A DNA stretch of 64,000 nt from Paenibacillus aceti (lineage in GTDB: Bacteria; Bacillota; Bacilli; Paenibacillales; Paenibacillaceae), in the NCBI RefSeq assembly GCF_003614185.1, contig NZ_KZ987724.1, positions 2,763,733 to 2,827,732 of the forward strand, read 5' to 3'. Positions 35,182-43,015 of this stretch are shown here, in pieces. The translations under genes and the position numbers were made by a program. Numbering within the stretch: the first letter of the stretch is position 1; each line of letters begins with the position of its first letter. The notes below the pieces were generated by a model. The model saw only the letters and a list, made by a program, of their open reading frames with translations, was not told the DNA's origin and made no database searches.

Positions 35182-35670
35182 TTAATAATTGATTAATTTC
35201 TTACCTGCCATGAAGCTAAGCGGAATAGTCGCGACCAGTATCACCGCCATCGCCAACGTGCTGATGATGAATTGGGACATTGTAATTGTACTGCTATCGA
35301 TTCCGGTCTTGATGATTAAGGTATGTATGGGAAGGATGACTAGAATTCCAGTGAGCAACCCGGGAGAATAGCAGCGTTCGATAATCGTCACGAGCAAATG
35401 TGGGAACACGATGTTCAGGAGCATGCAGCCGACGTAGCCGAAATAAGCATATTTCAGGAGCTCCTGGTTTGGATAGAACATGTACAGCGCCGTAATCAGA
35501 TAAGCCAGTCCAGTCACCCAGAACAGACCGAACATGAACTGATCCTGGGTAATCGTCTTATGCAATTTAGTCTTGCTCACTCTGGATGATTGCCTGATCA
35601 GCCAAGCAGCTTCCTCCAGATTATGTATCGTAAAAGCAAATAAAAAGAGCAGTAGAATCGAACGATCCAT
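35182..35670 (-). CDS. HXXEE domain membrane protein
   Basis: The ATG at 35670 (MDRSILLLFLFAF) has GGGAGGG 6 bases upstream, against a frame-extending start at 35703 without one. The 162-residue product has about four helices and the family motif IHNLEEAAWL (the H-x2-E-E block) near residue 15. HXXEE proteins are integral membrane proteins of unknown function, usually about 160-180 residues. It reads away from the downstream gene at 35805, so transcription is divergent. Confidence 0.8.
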   Translation of the reverse strand: MDRSILLLFLFAFTIHNLEEAAWLIRQSSRVSKTKLHKTITQDQFMFGLFWVTGLAYLITALYMFYPNQELLKYAYFGYVGCMLLNIVFPHLLVTIIERCYSPGLLTGILVILPIHTLIIKTGIDSSTITMSQFIISTLAMAVILVATIPLSFMAGKKLINY

Positions 35671-35804
35671 ACGAATCCCTCCCTTACTCGAATTATACCA
35701 CATGTGATCTGCTTATTTAGTTCGACTTATGTAGATCAGCCGTTATAATGTAATGTAAGGTAATCCTATTGATTTACTAGTATCCGATGAGGAGGAAGAG
35801 AGAC

Positions 35805-36263
35805 ATGAACCATATATCTATTAAATTATCGCAGAGTACTGGCATTTTGCTGGAGCATGCCCGTAGGGCCGGAATGTCCGATCAGGCGATCCTTGCTGCG
35901 GTTGAAGCCAAAGATTCTGCGGCCTTTCAGCAGGCCCAGGATGAACGCTTCAGGTATGAGAATTTCATCAGTTATGCCGATGAGCATGGGGAGAGACTGG
36001 CCGAAGCCGTCAAGGAAGGCTACCGTCTGACCTTCAATACCCGGAATGGGCTAAAAAGCTGGCTAGAGCAAGCCTTCGACCTGCAAAGCGGACAAGATTT
36101 CGAAGTCGGAGAGGGGATCATCGAGAAATTGCGGCTCACCGAGCAGCAAGCTGAGCTGGTTGAACAACGCCTGGCCGTGAACTGGACTGTAGCTGAAACC
36201 AAGGAGGTCCCCGGCGGTAAGGAATTGACACTGAAGCTGCGTGCGCCGGAGGTTAGGATTTAA
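35805..36263 (+). CDS. Protein of unknown function (152 aa)
   Basis: The ATG at 35805 (MNHISIKLSQSTG) is preferred because GAGGAGGAAGAG precedes it; an earlier codon gives six more residues. The product is mostly helical, with charged segments (EERFRYENFISYADEHGERL) and a C-terminal beta part (EVPGGKELTLKLRAPEV). It has no signal peptide, membrane helix or known catalytic motif. I do not recognise it. A hairpin at 36306-36325 is shared with the next, convergent gene. Confidence 0.7.
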   Translation: MNHISIKLSQSTGILLEHARRAGMSDQAILAAVEAKDSAAFQQAQDERFRYENFISYADEHGERLAEAVKEGYRLTFNTRNGLKSWLEQAFDLQSGQDFEVGEGIIEKLRLTEQQAELVEQRLAVNWTVAETKEVPGGKELTLKLRAPEVRI

Positions 36264-36305
36264 GGAGGTATTTCCTCTTGTCACCTCGCGCGAAGACAGG
36301 GCAAA

Positions 36306-36325
36306 GAGTCTGCCTGTGCAGACTC
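36306..36325. terminator. Convergent hairpin between 36263 and 36342
   Basis: GAGTCTGC (36306-36313) and GCAGACTC (36318-36325) form a perfect 8-bp stem with a 4-base loop between convergent genes. The flanking T-tracts are short, so bidirectional termination would be modest. Confidence 0.6.
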
Positions 36326-36341
36326 TCAGCTTCCCCTCAAT

Positions 36342-37146
36342 CTATTCTTGGATCATACTCTCCGCAATCGCTACAAGATCTTCCTGTGTCAGCGGGCTTT
36401 TCTTATAAGTGGATATCTCGTATTCGACTTGGTTCTCCGGATCCTCCCATCTTAACTTGGTAGAATATAAATCATTGGAATTCGTCGAGTAGAGCGCATC
36501 GATCCCATGGATACTTAATTTCTCGAACTTTTCACCTTTACCCGGGACACGGGTGACTTCCGTAGTGAAGGGCTGAATTTTTTTAGAGCTAATCCGAATC
36601 ACATCTGAATCTTTAGGGAAGATTATCGCCGCCCCGCCTGCTTCGGTCCAGTTTAGCTTTTTCGCGTAGTATTTCTTCCCTTTTGCCTCTGCTTTGAGTT
36701 CCTTCAACATATTTTCATATGACTTGGTAAAAAACAGGGGGTACGGCGGCACAATCTCTCCAGACTTGAACATATACCCCTCCGGTAGTCCTTCCGGTTG
36801 CTGCAACTCTGGCGCTTTGTATTTGGACAACAGCTGTGTACTCGTCGTAATCTAAACTGGTTATAGAGAGATAGTTAAAAGACAGCGAATTATCAGTCCC
36901 GTTATACATTACGGTTAAATGACCCGGTTTCTTATCTTCGGGATGGAAGATGTCCATCGCCTCTTTTTTCTGACGTTCGAGGTTGAGGTTGCTCTTGCTT
37001 GATGTCGCCCCTGTCTTCGACTGTTTCTGCGAGGCAGCGCCTGCCTCTGCAATAAATCCGCTTGCTGAGCCCAATACTAGCAGAATGCTTGTGGTGGCAA
37101 TGATCATTTTTTCGTAAGAGTCATTGGATGAGTCTCCTTTCGCCAT
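36342..37146 (-). pseudogene. DUF4367-like exported protein gene with probable frameshifts
   Basis: Two overlapping minus-strand frames are better read as one broken gene. The upper frame (to 36715) has a signal-like start (KMIIATTSILLVLGSASGF) and ends on nonsense after LSITSLDYDEYT. The lower frame (36342-36830) continues with SKYKAPELQQPEGLPEGYMF and a DUF4367-style C-terminal domain (LPEGY, DLYSTKLRWED). The shift is near 36830-36845. A second possible shift is at the A6 run (37107-37112): with one more A, an ATG with AGGAG upstream would read MTLTKKMIIATTS in frame. Either real decay or sequence error. Confidence 0.6.
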
Positions 37147-37231
37147 AGCGGCTTGTGGTTTGGTTTACTTATATAACCCCTGAGCCTCTGGAAAAGGGAC
37201 ATTTCCCAAAAATTAAATGAAGTTCGCACAG

Positions 37232-37263
37232 AAAAAAAGCCATGATCTTATGGATCATAGCCG
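37232..37263 (-). terminator. Terminator of the 64-aa membrane protein gene
   Basis: GCTATGATC pairs with GATCATGGC across a 5-base loop (37239-37262) and is followed by TTTTTTTC on the minus strand, immediately after the stop codon at 37270. Confidence 0.8.
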
Positions 37264-37269
37264 CATCTG

Positions 37270-37464
37270 CTATTTGAGAAATAATAATAGGAGCAATCCT
37301 CCGATAATTACTAAGGTCGTTATGATTCTGGTCAGGAATCCTCCGCTTGTCAAAGCACCCAAGTTACCGATCTTCGAACGATTGACTGAATCAGCCATAT
37401 TGATGGTTGGGTTCTTCTTATATTCTTCGAGTTGCTGCTTTTCTTGTTCTTCCCTATGGTTCAT
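37270..37464 (-). CDS. Small tail-anchored membrane protein (64 aa)
   Basis: The product has a charged N-terminal half (EEQEKQQLEEYKKNPTI) and a hydrophobic C-terminal helix (IITTLVIIGGLLLLLFLK). GGAGG is 7 bases before the ATG and a strong terminator follows, so it is expressed as its own unit. I do not recognise it. Its place beside the RNase A-type toxin/immunity pair raises a possible accessory role. Confidence 0.65.
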   Translation of the reverse strand: MNHREEQEKQQLEEYKKNPTINMADSVNRSKIGNLGALTSGGFLTRIITTLVIIGGLLLLLFLK

Positions 37465-37541
37465 GGGGAGCCTCCATTCGAGATACTTATGTGGTCGGAC
37501 ATGATGAAATCACAGTCTTTATTGAGTCGACATCAATTTGT

Positions 37542-37826
37542 TTATAGCCCCGTTAGTTTCGCCATAAATAGTTCAATCATTTGTTCTATTTTTTTATTAG
37601 ATAAATTTCTTCTACCATGTAGATAAACAAAGTTCTTTATCTCTTCCCAATTTCGATGTTCGCTAATTTCTTTAATTTCTTGAACCAGACCTTCCACATG
37701 TAATGATGACTCTCGTTTTTTATACTCCTCAATCAACTCGCCTAGATCTGCATAATCCATACTCCAATTAAAGTAACTTTCAATAAAATATTTTAAGTTT
37801 TTATATTGTTCTTGTTCGTTAATCAA
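37542..37826 (-). CDS. Probable CDI-type immunity protein (CdiI/BcpI-like)
   Basis: The 94-residue helical, acidic product (KYFIESYFNWSMDYADLGELI, KEISEHRNWEEIKNFVYLHG) looks like small contact-dependent inhibition immunity proteins that sit directly downstream of a toxin tail. The gene begins 13 bases after the RNase A-type toxin stop. It should block that toxin in its owner. It remains intact, while the toxin gene above is split, so immunity may persist when the toxin is off. The match is by position and general shape. Confidence 0.75.
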   Translation of the reverse strand: MINEQEQYKNLKYFIESYFNWSMDYADLGELIEEYKKRESSLHVEGLVQEIKEISEHRNWEEIKNFVYLHGRRNLSNKKIEQMIELFMAKLTGL

Positions 37827-37839
37827 TATACTCTTCTCC

Positions 37840-39459
37840 TTATTCGAATACTGGGTATCCGGTAATAATTCTATAACCCGCAGGCATTGAGGTGTCTTTA
37901 ACCAAATACAACTGAGAGGTAATTAAATTATCGACCACTTGCTTTGAAGCAGAATTCCCTCCATTTTTAACATCTACACCTTTCCCAATCGAATATTCAT
38001 GCTGGACCTTTGTAATCAAATAGCCCTTTGAATTCTCATCATTTAACCAATCGGAAATTTGCTCTGCATTTTTTCTAATATTTTCTTGTGTTGCTTTTAA
38101 TGCAGTACTCTTATTGTAAAAGGTAGTTGAAGGCACTCCTTCTTGAGCAGCACGCTTTAGCAAATCTTCATTAGTTTTACTTACATGTTTATCAAGTAAA
38201 TGACCACCTTTAGACTCCATAGCATCTAGTATATCGTTACTAACATTATTCCTAATAGTAGAAGCACTAAATTTATTCGTTCCCGCAATATCTTCTTCAA
38301 ATCTCTTCCGATCTAACCTATACTGCTTCCTCTGAATATCGGGACTCTCCGCAGTCTCGATGCGATAAGTGTCTGGAACCTTGACCTTCATTCCACCTTC
38401 AGTAACCACCACGGCTCCGCCGTTCAGCTTAGGCAGTAGTTCGGAGAGCTGCTTGCTCAGTTTGCCGGATATCTTAACTCCCGATTTTACTGCTCCTTCC
38501 ACTAGCGTCAGAGCCAGAAAGGCCTTTACCAAGGCACTCCCATATCGTTTGCTCTCTTCGTAGTTAGCCTTCCCGCTCAATACTTTCTCCTGTAAATCAT
38601 AGATATCCTGGAACGGGACCACGAACTCTTCTGCAGCCCCTTCTTTCAACGCTTCCTTGATATCTTCCAGGGTAATATCTCCATTGGTGATGGCCTTGGC
38701 TAGATCATAATATCCGGGCATCGTGTCTGTCCAGAACTTCGGATTCGTAGGATTGACAGACCAGACCTGCTTCACTAACCCGCTGCCTTCATCCCAAACC
38801 TGACTCACGATTCCATCCCCGACTCCTACCGAGGTCATCGCTACCCCAACCCCACTGGTTTTCACACCCGGATCATTCCAATAACCTAGTCCTCTCTCCG
38901 CATCTGCCAGCCCTATTAGCTCTTTCGTAATTAGTCCATCTACTTCAAATTCTTTACCCTCATGATAACCACTTAATTCACGCCATACGGCAAACAGGGT
39001 ACTGTGATTATTGGCGATATACTGATAGCCTGCTACAGCAATTAGCAGCTCTTGATTATACTCACCGGTGACTTCTCCATGATACAGATTCATATCCTTA
39101 AGAAGCTGCTGCATCTTCCGGATGTCTTCCTCAGCGACTAATTGATTATACTTCTCTAACTGTTGCTCTAGCTGCTGACGATGAAGTACCTTTACCTCCA
39201 GCTCGTCATATCTCTGACGAAGCACATCTAATTCAACTTCTCCCAGCATCCCCTGCTCCAGCAGGGCTCTGATCTCTTCATCATCTAACAGCAGCGATCG
39301 GTCATTCTTTAACGGATTGTATCTACAGGCTTCCAGTAACCCTCCTTGATAAAAATCACTCAGATCGATGCCTTTGCCTTCGTTATACCATTCCCCCGAT
39401 ACCCCCATTTCTTCGAGCTTCTTCCGCTGGGCTTCGGCATATTGATGAGCCGATTCCAT
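37840..39459 (-). CDS. C-terminal part of polymorphic toxin with CdiA-type RNase A domain
   Basis: This is the 3' half of a gene split by the 47-bp repeats at 39429-39613; a frame opens at an internal ATG (MESAHQYAEA) without a good ribosome site. It holds a second-level domain (LLEACRYNPLK, matching LSACSYDPS of the effector at 1-1978), a peptidoglycan-binding-like segment (IRKMQQLLKDMNLYHGEVTG), a pretoxin region, and a C-terminal bacterial RNase A domain. In the last 115 residues, His425, Arg436 (11 apart) and the end T533-G-Y535 match the His/Arg and Thr-x-Tyr set reported for the CdiA-CT RNase A toxin. The immunity gene follows. Confidence 0.82.
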   Translation of the reverse strand: MESAHQYAEAQRKKLEEMGVSGEWYNEGKGIDLSDFYQGGLLEACRYNPLKNDRSLLLDDEEIRALLEQGMLGEVELDVLRQRYDELEVKVLHRQQLEQQLEKYNQLVAEEDIRKMQQLLKDMNLYHGEVTGEYNQELLIAVAGYQYIANNHSTLFAVWRELSGYHEGKEFEVDGLITKELIGLADAERGLGYWNDPGVKTSGVGVAMTSVGVGDGIVSQVWDEGSGLVKQVWSVNPTNPKFWTDTMPGYYDLAKAITNGDITLEDIKEALKEGAAEEFVVPFQDIYDLQEKVLSGKANYEESKRYGSALVKAFLALTLVEGAVKSGVKISGKLSKQLSELLPKLNGGAVVVTEGGMKVKVPDTYRIETAESPDIQRKQYRLDRKRFEEDIAGTNKFSASTIRNNVSNDILDAMESKGGHLLDKHVSKTNEDLLKRAAQEGVPSTTFYNKSTALKATQENIRKNAEQISDWLNDENSKGYLITKVQHEYSIGKGVDVKNGGNSASKQVVDNLITSQLYLVKDTSMPAGYRIITGYPVFE

Positions 39460-39613
39460 GTATTCACGATGGAATGGGCTTCGGCATATTGATGAGCCGA
39501 TTCCATGTATTCACGATGGAATGGGCTTCGGCATATTGATGAGCCGATTCCATGTATTCACGATGGAATGGGCTTCGGCATATTGATGAGCCGATTCCAT
39601 GTATTCACGATGG
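39429..39613. repeat. 47-bp tandem repeat, 3.94 copies, splitting the toxin gene
   Basis: The unit starting GGGCTTCGGCATATTGATGA is repeated at 39429, 39476, 39523 and 39570, the last copy missing 3 bases. The copies are identical. Since 47 is not a multiple of 3, extra copies move the frame; three extra copies (141 bp) restore it but the middle copies read TGA (39511) in one frame. One copy would give a continuous frame (HREYMESAHQYAEAQRKK), matching the paralogue without gaps. Confidence 0.95.
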
Positions 39614-40254
39614 CTATAGGCCTGATAAACAACATAAGCCTTCTGACTACGAGCGATTTCCGTAAAGGCCTCGGCGATTTTTTCTAATTCCAGCTGGGCT
39701 AGTCTCTGTGCCATGGAATCCCCGTTTTGCATCGTTTGCAAAAGGCTGGCAATTCGCGGATCTTCTTTGACAGGAGATAGACGAACCAGGAGTCCCTGCC
39801 GCTGGATCGCTTGAAGCTGGTCGAATAGATTGGAGAATCCGATGGAATCTGAATTAGGAGAATTCGTAGGGCCATATAAAATATTTCCTGTAAGATTCTG
39901 CAACGGAGCAAATGGAGAGTTCTGATCGAAGTAAGGTGTGGATATCTGTGATTGGGTCAATTTCCCGGCTTGTCTATCGGTATCTGCATAATGATTGGCG
40001 GCATACTTCAGGCCTCTTATCTTTTCTCTGAGCTGCTCATCGATATGCCTGGCAAGCATTTCAATCTCACGGAGCAGGCTCGCGGTCTCTTGGGTAGCTG
40101 TGCGCAAATCATACTCCGAGTAATTCGCTTCTGTATCATGGAGCAGACGATTCACATCTCTGGACATACCGGTAATTTCCTGTTCCATGGTCTGGCGCAA
40201 ATGCTCCACGATACTAGCCAAGTGGTCGAGCCGGTCAAGATCTATCTTTTGAAT
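39511..40254 (-). CDS. N-terminal part of polymorphic toxin (WXG/LXG-like delivery domain), truncated by repeats
   Basis: AGGAGG (40264-40269) is 9 bases before ATT at 40252-40254, so an ATT start is likely: it aligns with the start of the paralogue (MSIKVDPTKL against -QKIDLDRL). A GTG at 40275 overlaps that ribosome site. Residues 1 to about 95 form a helical T7SS targeting domain (ITGMSRDVNRLLHDTEANYS), then a linker to the repeat. Translation stops at TGA after MPKPIPS in the third frame of the repeats. With one repeat copy the gene would encode about 757 residues. It is upstream of its own C-terminal fragment. Confidence 0.75.
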   Translation of the reverse strand: MQKIDLDRLDHLASIVEHLRQTMEQEITGMSRDVNRLLHDTEANYSEYDLRTATQETASLLREIEMLARHIDEQLREKIRGLKYAANHYADTDRQAGKLTQSQISTPYFDQNSPFAPLQNLTGNILYGPTNSPNSDSIGFSNLFDQLQAIQRQGLLVRLSPVKEDPRIASLLQTMQNGDSMAQRLAQLELEKIAEAFTEIARSQKAYVVYQAYSHREYMESAHQYAEAHSIVNTWNRLINMPKPIPS

Positions 40255-40593
40255 GGAAGGGCACCTCCTGTACACGCGCTATTCACTTCATAATTTTGGG
40301 AATTCACATGGTGTAAGGGAAGAAGCCAAAAATTAATATCGTATGAGGATTAAGCGGAGTTGTGTTACACATATTCTACCAATATGTATGAGATGATACA
40401 ATATTATCCTGTATATTCTTGTTCTGGACTAAAGGGCAGTATCTCTATATTTCTATCTCTTTCTTATACCAATATCTAGGATTACCCGCCTATATAAAAG
40501 AAATAGACCGCCCTACCTATGATATGCTCCCATCATAGTAGACAGTAGAAAAAAACAAAAACTTCTACTTCTATAATGATGGGAGTTTTTCTA

Positions 40594-41283
40594 ATGTCCA
40601 AAAAGAGTCCAATTTCTTTTGAGATCAAGTTACATGTCGTAGAACGTTGTCTTCAGAATGAAACTAACCCAACTCATGAAGCGAAACGGCTTGGGGTAGA
40701 TAGGCACACCGTCACAGAATGGGTTAGAAAATATAAAGCAGATGGTTTTGAGGGATTAAAGAAGTCTAGAGGGTGGAAAGCCTATTCAAAGGATCTGAGG
40801 CTTACTGCAATCATGGATGTCCTATCCGGTAATCATTCCATACGGGAGGCGACGAAGAAATATCATATTTCGAGTAAAAGTGTTTTGACGAGATGGATTT
40901 CCAAGTATACTAGTGGGGAAGAAATGAAACCTACTCGTAAAGGAAAAGGACTATCTCATATGAATAAAGGACGTAAAACCACTCTCCAAGAACGTATTGA
41001 AATTGCTCAATATACGATCGCTAATGATTTCGATTATCAGAAGTCGATTGAGAAATACAAAGTTTCTTATCAACAGGTGTATGCATGGGTTCGTAAATAT
41101 CAATCTGGCGGTGAGGATGCGCTTCATGATCATCGGGGACGTAATAAGCCTGTAGAAGAGCTAAATGATCATGAACGGCTCAAGCTTCGGATCAAAGAAC
41201 TAGAGGCGCGAAATGAGTACCTGGAAATGGAGAACGCCCTTGCAAAAAAGTTGGCAGAGATCCGGCGACGAAATACACGTTAA
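40594..41283 (+). CDS. IS3-family OrfA (helix-turn-helix transposase subunit)
   Basis: The ATG at 40594 (MSKKSPISFEIKL) has GGGAG 8 bases upstream. The 229-residue product holds three HTH-like modules (THEAKRLGVDRHTVTEWVRKY, SIREATKKYHISSKSVLTRW, SYQQVYAWVRKY) and a C-terminal leucine-zipper-like helix (IKELEARNEYLEMENALAKKL). It is longer than the standard OrfA because of the tandem HTH parts. At A6G (41244-41250) a -1 slip enters the orfB frame without a stop. Confidence 0.9.
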   Translation: MSKKSPISFEIKLHVVERCLQNETNPTHEAKRLGVDRHTVTEWVRKYKADGFEGLKKSRGWKAYSKDLRLTAIMDVLSGNHSIREATKKYHISSKSVLTRWISKYTSGEEMKPTRKGKGLSHMNKGRKTTLQERIEIAQYTIANDFDYQKSIEKYKVSYQQVYAWVRKYQSGGEDALHDHRGRNKPVEELNDHERLKLRIKELEARNEYLEMENALAKKLAEIRRRNTR

Positions 41284-41303
41284 CCTTAGTTCGACATGTA
41301 GAC

Positions 41304-42158
41304 TTGTATCAAGCCATCCAAGAACTGCACTCGGAGAAAGGCTACGCCATCACAAAGCTGTGTAAGCTAGCTGGAGTCGCTAGGTCTGCCTATTATAAAT
41401 GGCTGAAATGGAAGCCATCCACCAGAGAACTTGAAATGATTTCACTCGCTAAGGAAGTAAAGCTGCGCTATGACAAGAGAAAAGGAGCACTCGGATACCG
41501 TCAAATCCGCACCCAATTAAACCGAAAACTCAAGAAAAATTACAACAAAAAGCGTTACTATCGAATCATGTGTGCTCTTGGATTGAAAGCAGTCATTCGC
41601 AGGAAACGACCCAACTATGTGAAAGCTTCAGAAATTCATGTAGCGGAAAATGTAATGAACCGTGAATTTCAAGCAGATGCTCCTAATATGAAGTGGTGTA
41701 CCGACGTTACAGAATTGAAGTACGGGAACGGTCGTAAAGCCTATCTGAGTGCTATTCTCGATGTATACGATAACTCTATCGTCTCATGGGTGTTAAGCCC
41801 CTCCAACAACAATAAACTCGTCATGGATACGGTGAAGAAAGCCTACTGTAAGAATTCGGGGGTCACTCCACTTCTTCATAGCGATAGAGGCTTCCAATAT
41901 ACCTCACATGAGTATAATTGGCTCCATATAAAATACGGATTTATGAAAAGCATGTCTCGTGTAAGCCGATGCTTGGACAACCAACCTATTGAACGATTCT
42001 GGGGCACTTACAAATCAGAAAGCTATTATCTTACAAAGCACGATACCTATGAAGACGTCCTCAAAGACGTTAAGGAATATATTCATTATTACAACAACTA
42101 TCGCTATACAGAGTGTTTGGATGGCTTGTCACCTAACGAATACCGACGTGCTGCATAA
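41304..42158 (+). CDS. IS3-family OrfB transposase (DDE)
   Basis: The 284-residue frame has an HTH_21 N-terminus (KGALGYRQIRTQLNRKL) and the DDE integrase core: W-C-T-D-V-T near residue 135, LHSDRGFQYTS near 200 and NQPIERFWGTYKSES near 235. It is probably made as an OrfAB fusion by -1 slippage at 41244-41250; the TTG at 41304 is the first in-frame codon after the orfA stop and is a less likely separate start. Confidence 0.9.
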   Translation: MYQAIQELHSEKGYAITKLCKLAGVARSAYYKWLKWKPSTRELEMISLAKEVKLRYDKRKGALGYRQIRTQLNRKLKKNYNKKRYYRIMCALGLKAVIRRKRPNYVKASEIHVAENVMNREFQADAPNMKWCTDVTELKYGNGRKAYLSAILDVYDNSIVSWVLSPSNNNKLVMDTVKKAYCKNSGVTPLLHSDRGFQYTSHEYNWLHIKYGFMKSMSRVSRCLDNQPIERFWGTYKSESYYLTKHDTYEDVLKDVKEYIHYYNNYRYTECLDGLSPNEYRRAA

Positions 42159-42167
42159 TGAAAAAAA

Positions 42168-42192
42168 CTCAGCTCGGTTTAACCGAGCTGAG
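42168..42192 (-). terminator. Terminator in the IS right end, active on the minus strand
   Basis: CTCAGCTCGG...CCGAGCTGAG is a perfect 11-bp stem around a short loop. On the minus strand TTTTTTTCATT follows it; on the plus strand there is no T-tract. It would end transcripts from the deacetylase operon (42281-46855) and keep them out of the transposase gene. Confidence 0.8.
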
Positions 42193-42280
42193 GAATGCAA
42201 ACTAACTATTTTGTTTTTTACACTGTCTACTTGACAGGGAGCACTTCATCCTTCGGAATAGGAGGCAATTTTCATCTTGC

Positions 42281-42970
42281 TTATACGCTCTGCGCAAGTA
42301 ATTCACTCATCGTAATAAAGTGGTAATTGCGACTTTTCAAGATCGGAATAACCCGGTCTACCAGTTCTACCGTCTGTTCTCTATTTCCCCCGGCGTCATG
42401 CAAGAGAATAATGGAGCCGTTGCAAACATGGCTTAAAACCTCTTCCGCCATTTTATCCACACCCGGCAATTCCCAATCATAAGCTTGCACATCCCTGGAC
42501 CAAAGCGCAAATTTATATTGCAATGCTTCTACGACTCCCACAGTTTCCGGGCTGAATATCCCATAAGGGGGCCGGAACAATTTACATCTATAATCCACTA
42601 TAGATTGAATCGCCTGCTCCGCCTCTAGAATCTCTCGTTCAATCGCTGCAAAATCCAGAGAGGTTAGGTCCGGATGCGAATACGTATGATTGCCGAGCTC
42701 ATGCCCTTCTTTAGCAATCCGGCGTATGATCTCCGGGTGCTCGGTCGCGAATCTTCCAAAGATAAAAAATGTCGCCTTAGCCTGATGTTTATTCAATATA
42801 TCGAGGATTTGCGGAGTATAGTTACTCGTCGGCCCATCATCAAAAGTGAAGCATACATAGGCTTCCTCGCTGTCGGACAGATGAACGCCCTGAATAACAC
42901 GTGGATCGTCGATCCCTGTAAAAGCTTTGTCTTTGCATAGCTCAATATAATTATAGACTATAGAATGCAT
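42281..42970 (-). CDS. Cytosolic NodB-type polysaccharide deacetylase
   Basis: The 229-residue product has the NodB domain: FTFDDGPTSNYTP near residue 40, GHELGNHTYSHPDL near 95 (metal His pair), LFRPPYGIFSPE near 140 and LLHDAGGNREQTVEL near 195. It has no signal peptide or membrane helix, so unlike most Bacillus PgdA-type enzymes it would work in the cytosol, perhaps on a lipid-linked or carrier-linked N-acetyl sugar. It is last in the acyl-carrier gene set; GAGGGGAAT lies before the ATG. Confidence 0.88.
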   Translation of the reverse strand: MHSIVYNYIELCKDKAFTGIDDPRVIQGVHLSDSEEAYVCFTFDDGPTSNYTPQILDILNKHQAKATFFIFGRFATEHPEIIRRIAKEGHELGNHTYSHPDLTSLDFAAIEREILEAEQAIQSIVDYRCKLFRPPYGIFSPETVGVVEALQYKFALWSRDVQAYDWELPGVDKMAEEVLSHVCNGSIILLHDAGGNREQTVELVDRVIPILKSRNYHFITMSELLAQSV

Positions 42971-43015
42971 ATTCCCCTCACCATCCCGAACGACGACGGC
43001 GCAGCCATCATGATC

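Larger units (their letters stand above)
40525..42243 (+). mobile_element. IS3-family insertion sequence (IS150-like)
   Basis: Ends TGCTCCCATCATAGTAGACAGT (40525-40546) and its imperfect inverse (42222-42243) match at 17 of 22 positions and begin TG, end CA. Between are orfA and orfB with an A6G slippery heptamer at 41244-41250, typical of IS3-group -1 frameshifting. No clear target duplication is seen at the borders, so the insertion may be old or rearranged. Confidence 0.88.

Noticed and set aside
39429-39613. CRISPR-like repeats
   Set aside because: The copies are adjacent with no spacers and lie inside a coding frame; it is a tandem duplication.
40525-42243. A target-site duplication at the IS ends
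   Set aside because: Bases next to the two ends (GATA and CTTC) do not match, so no duplication is claimed.
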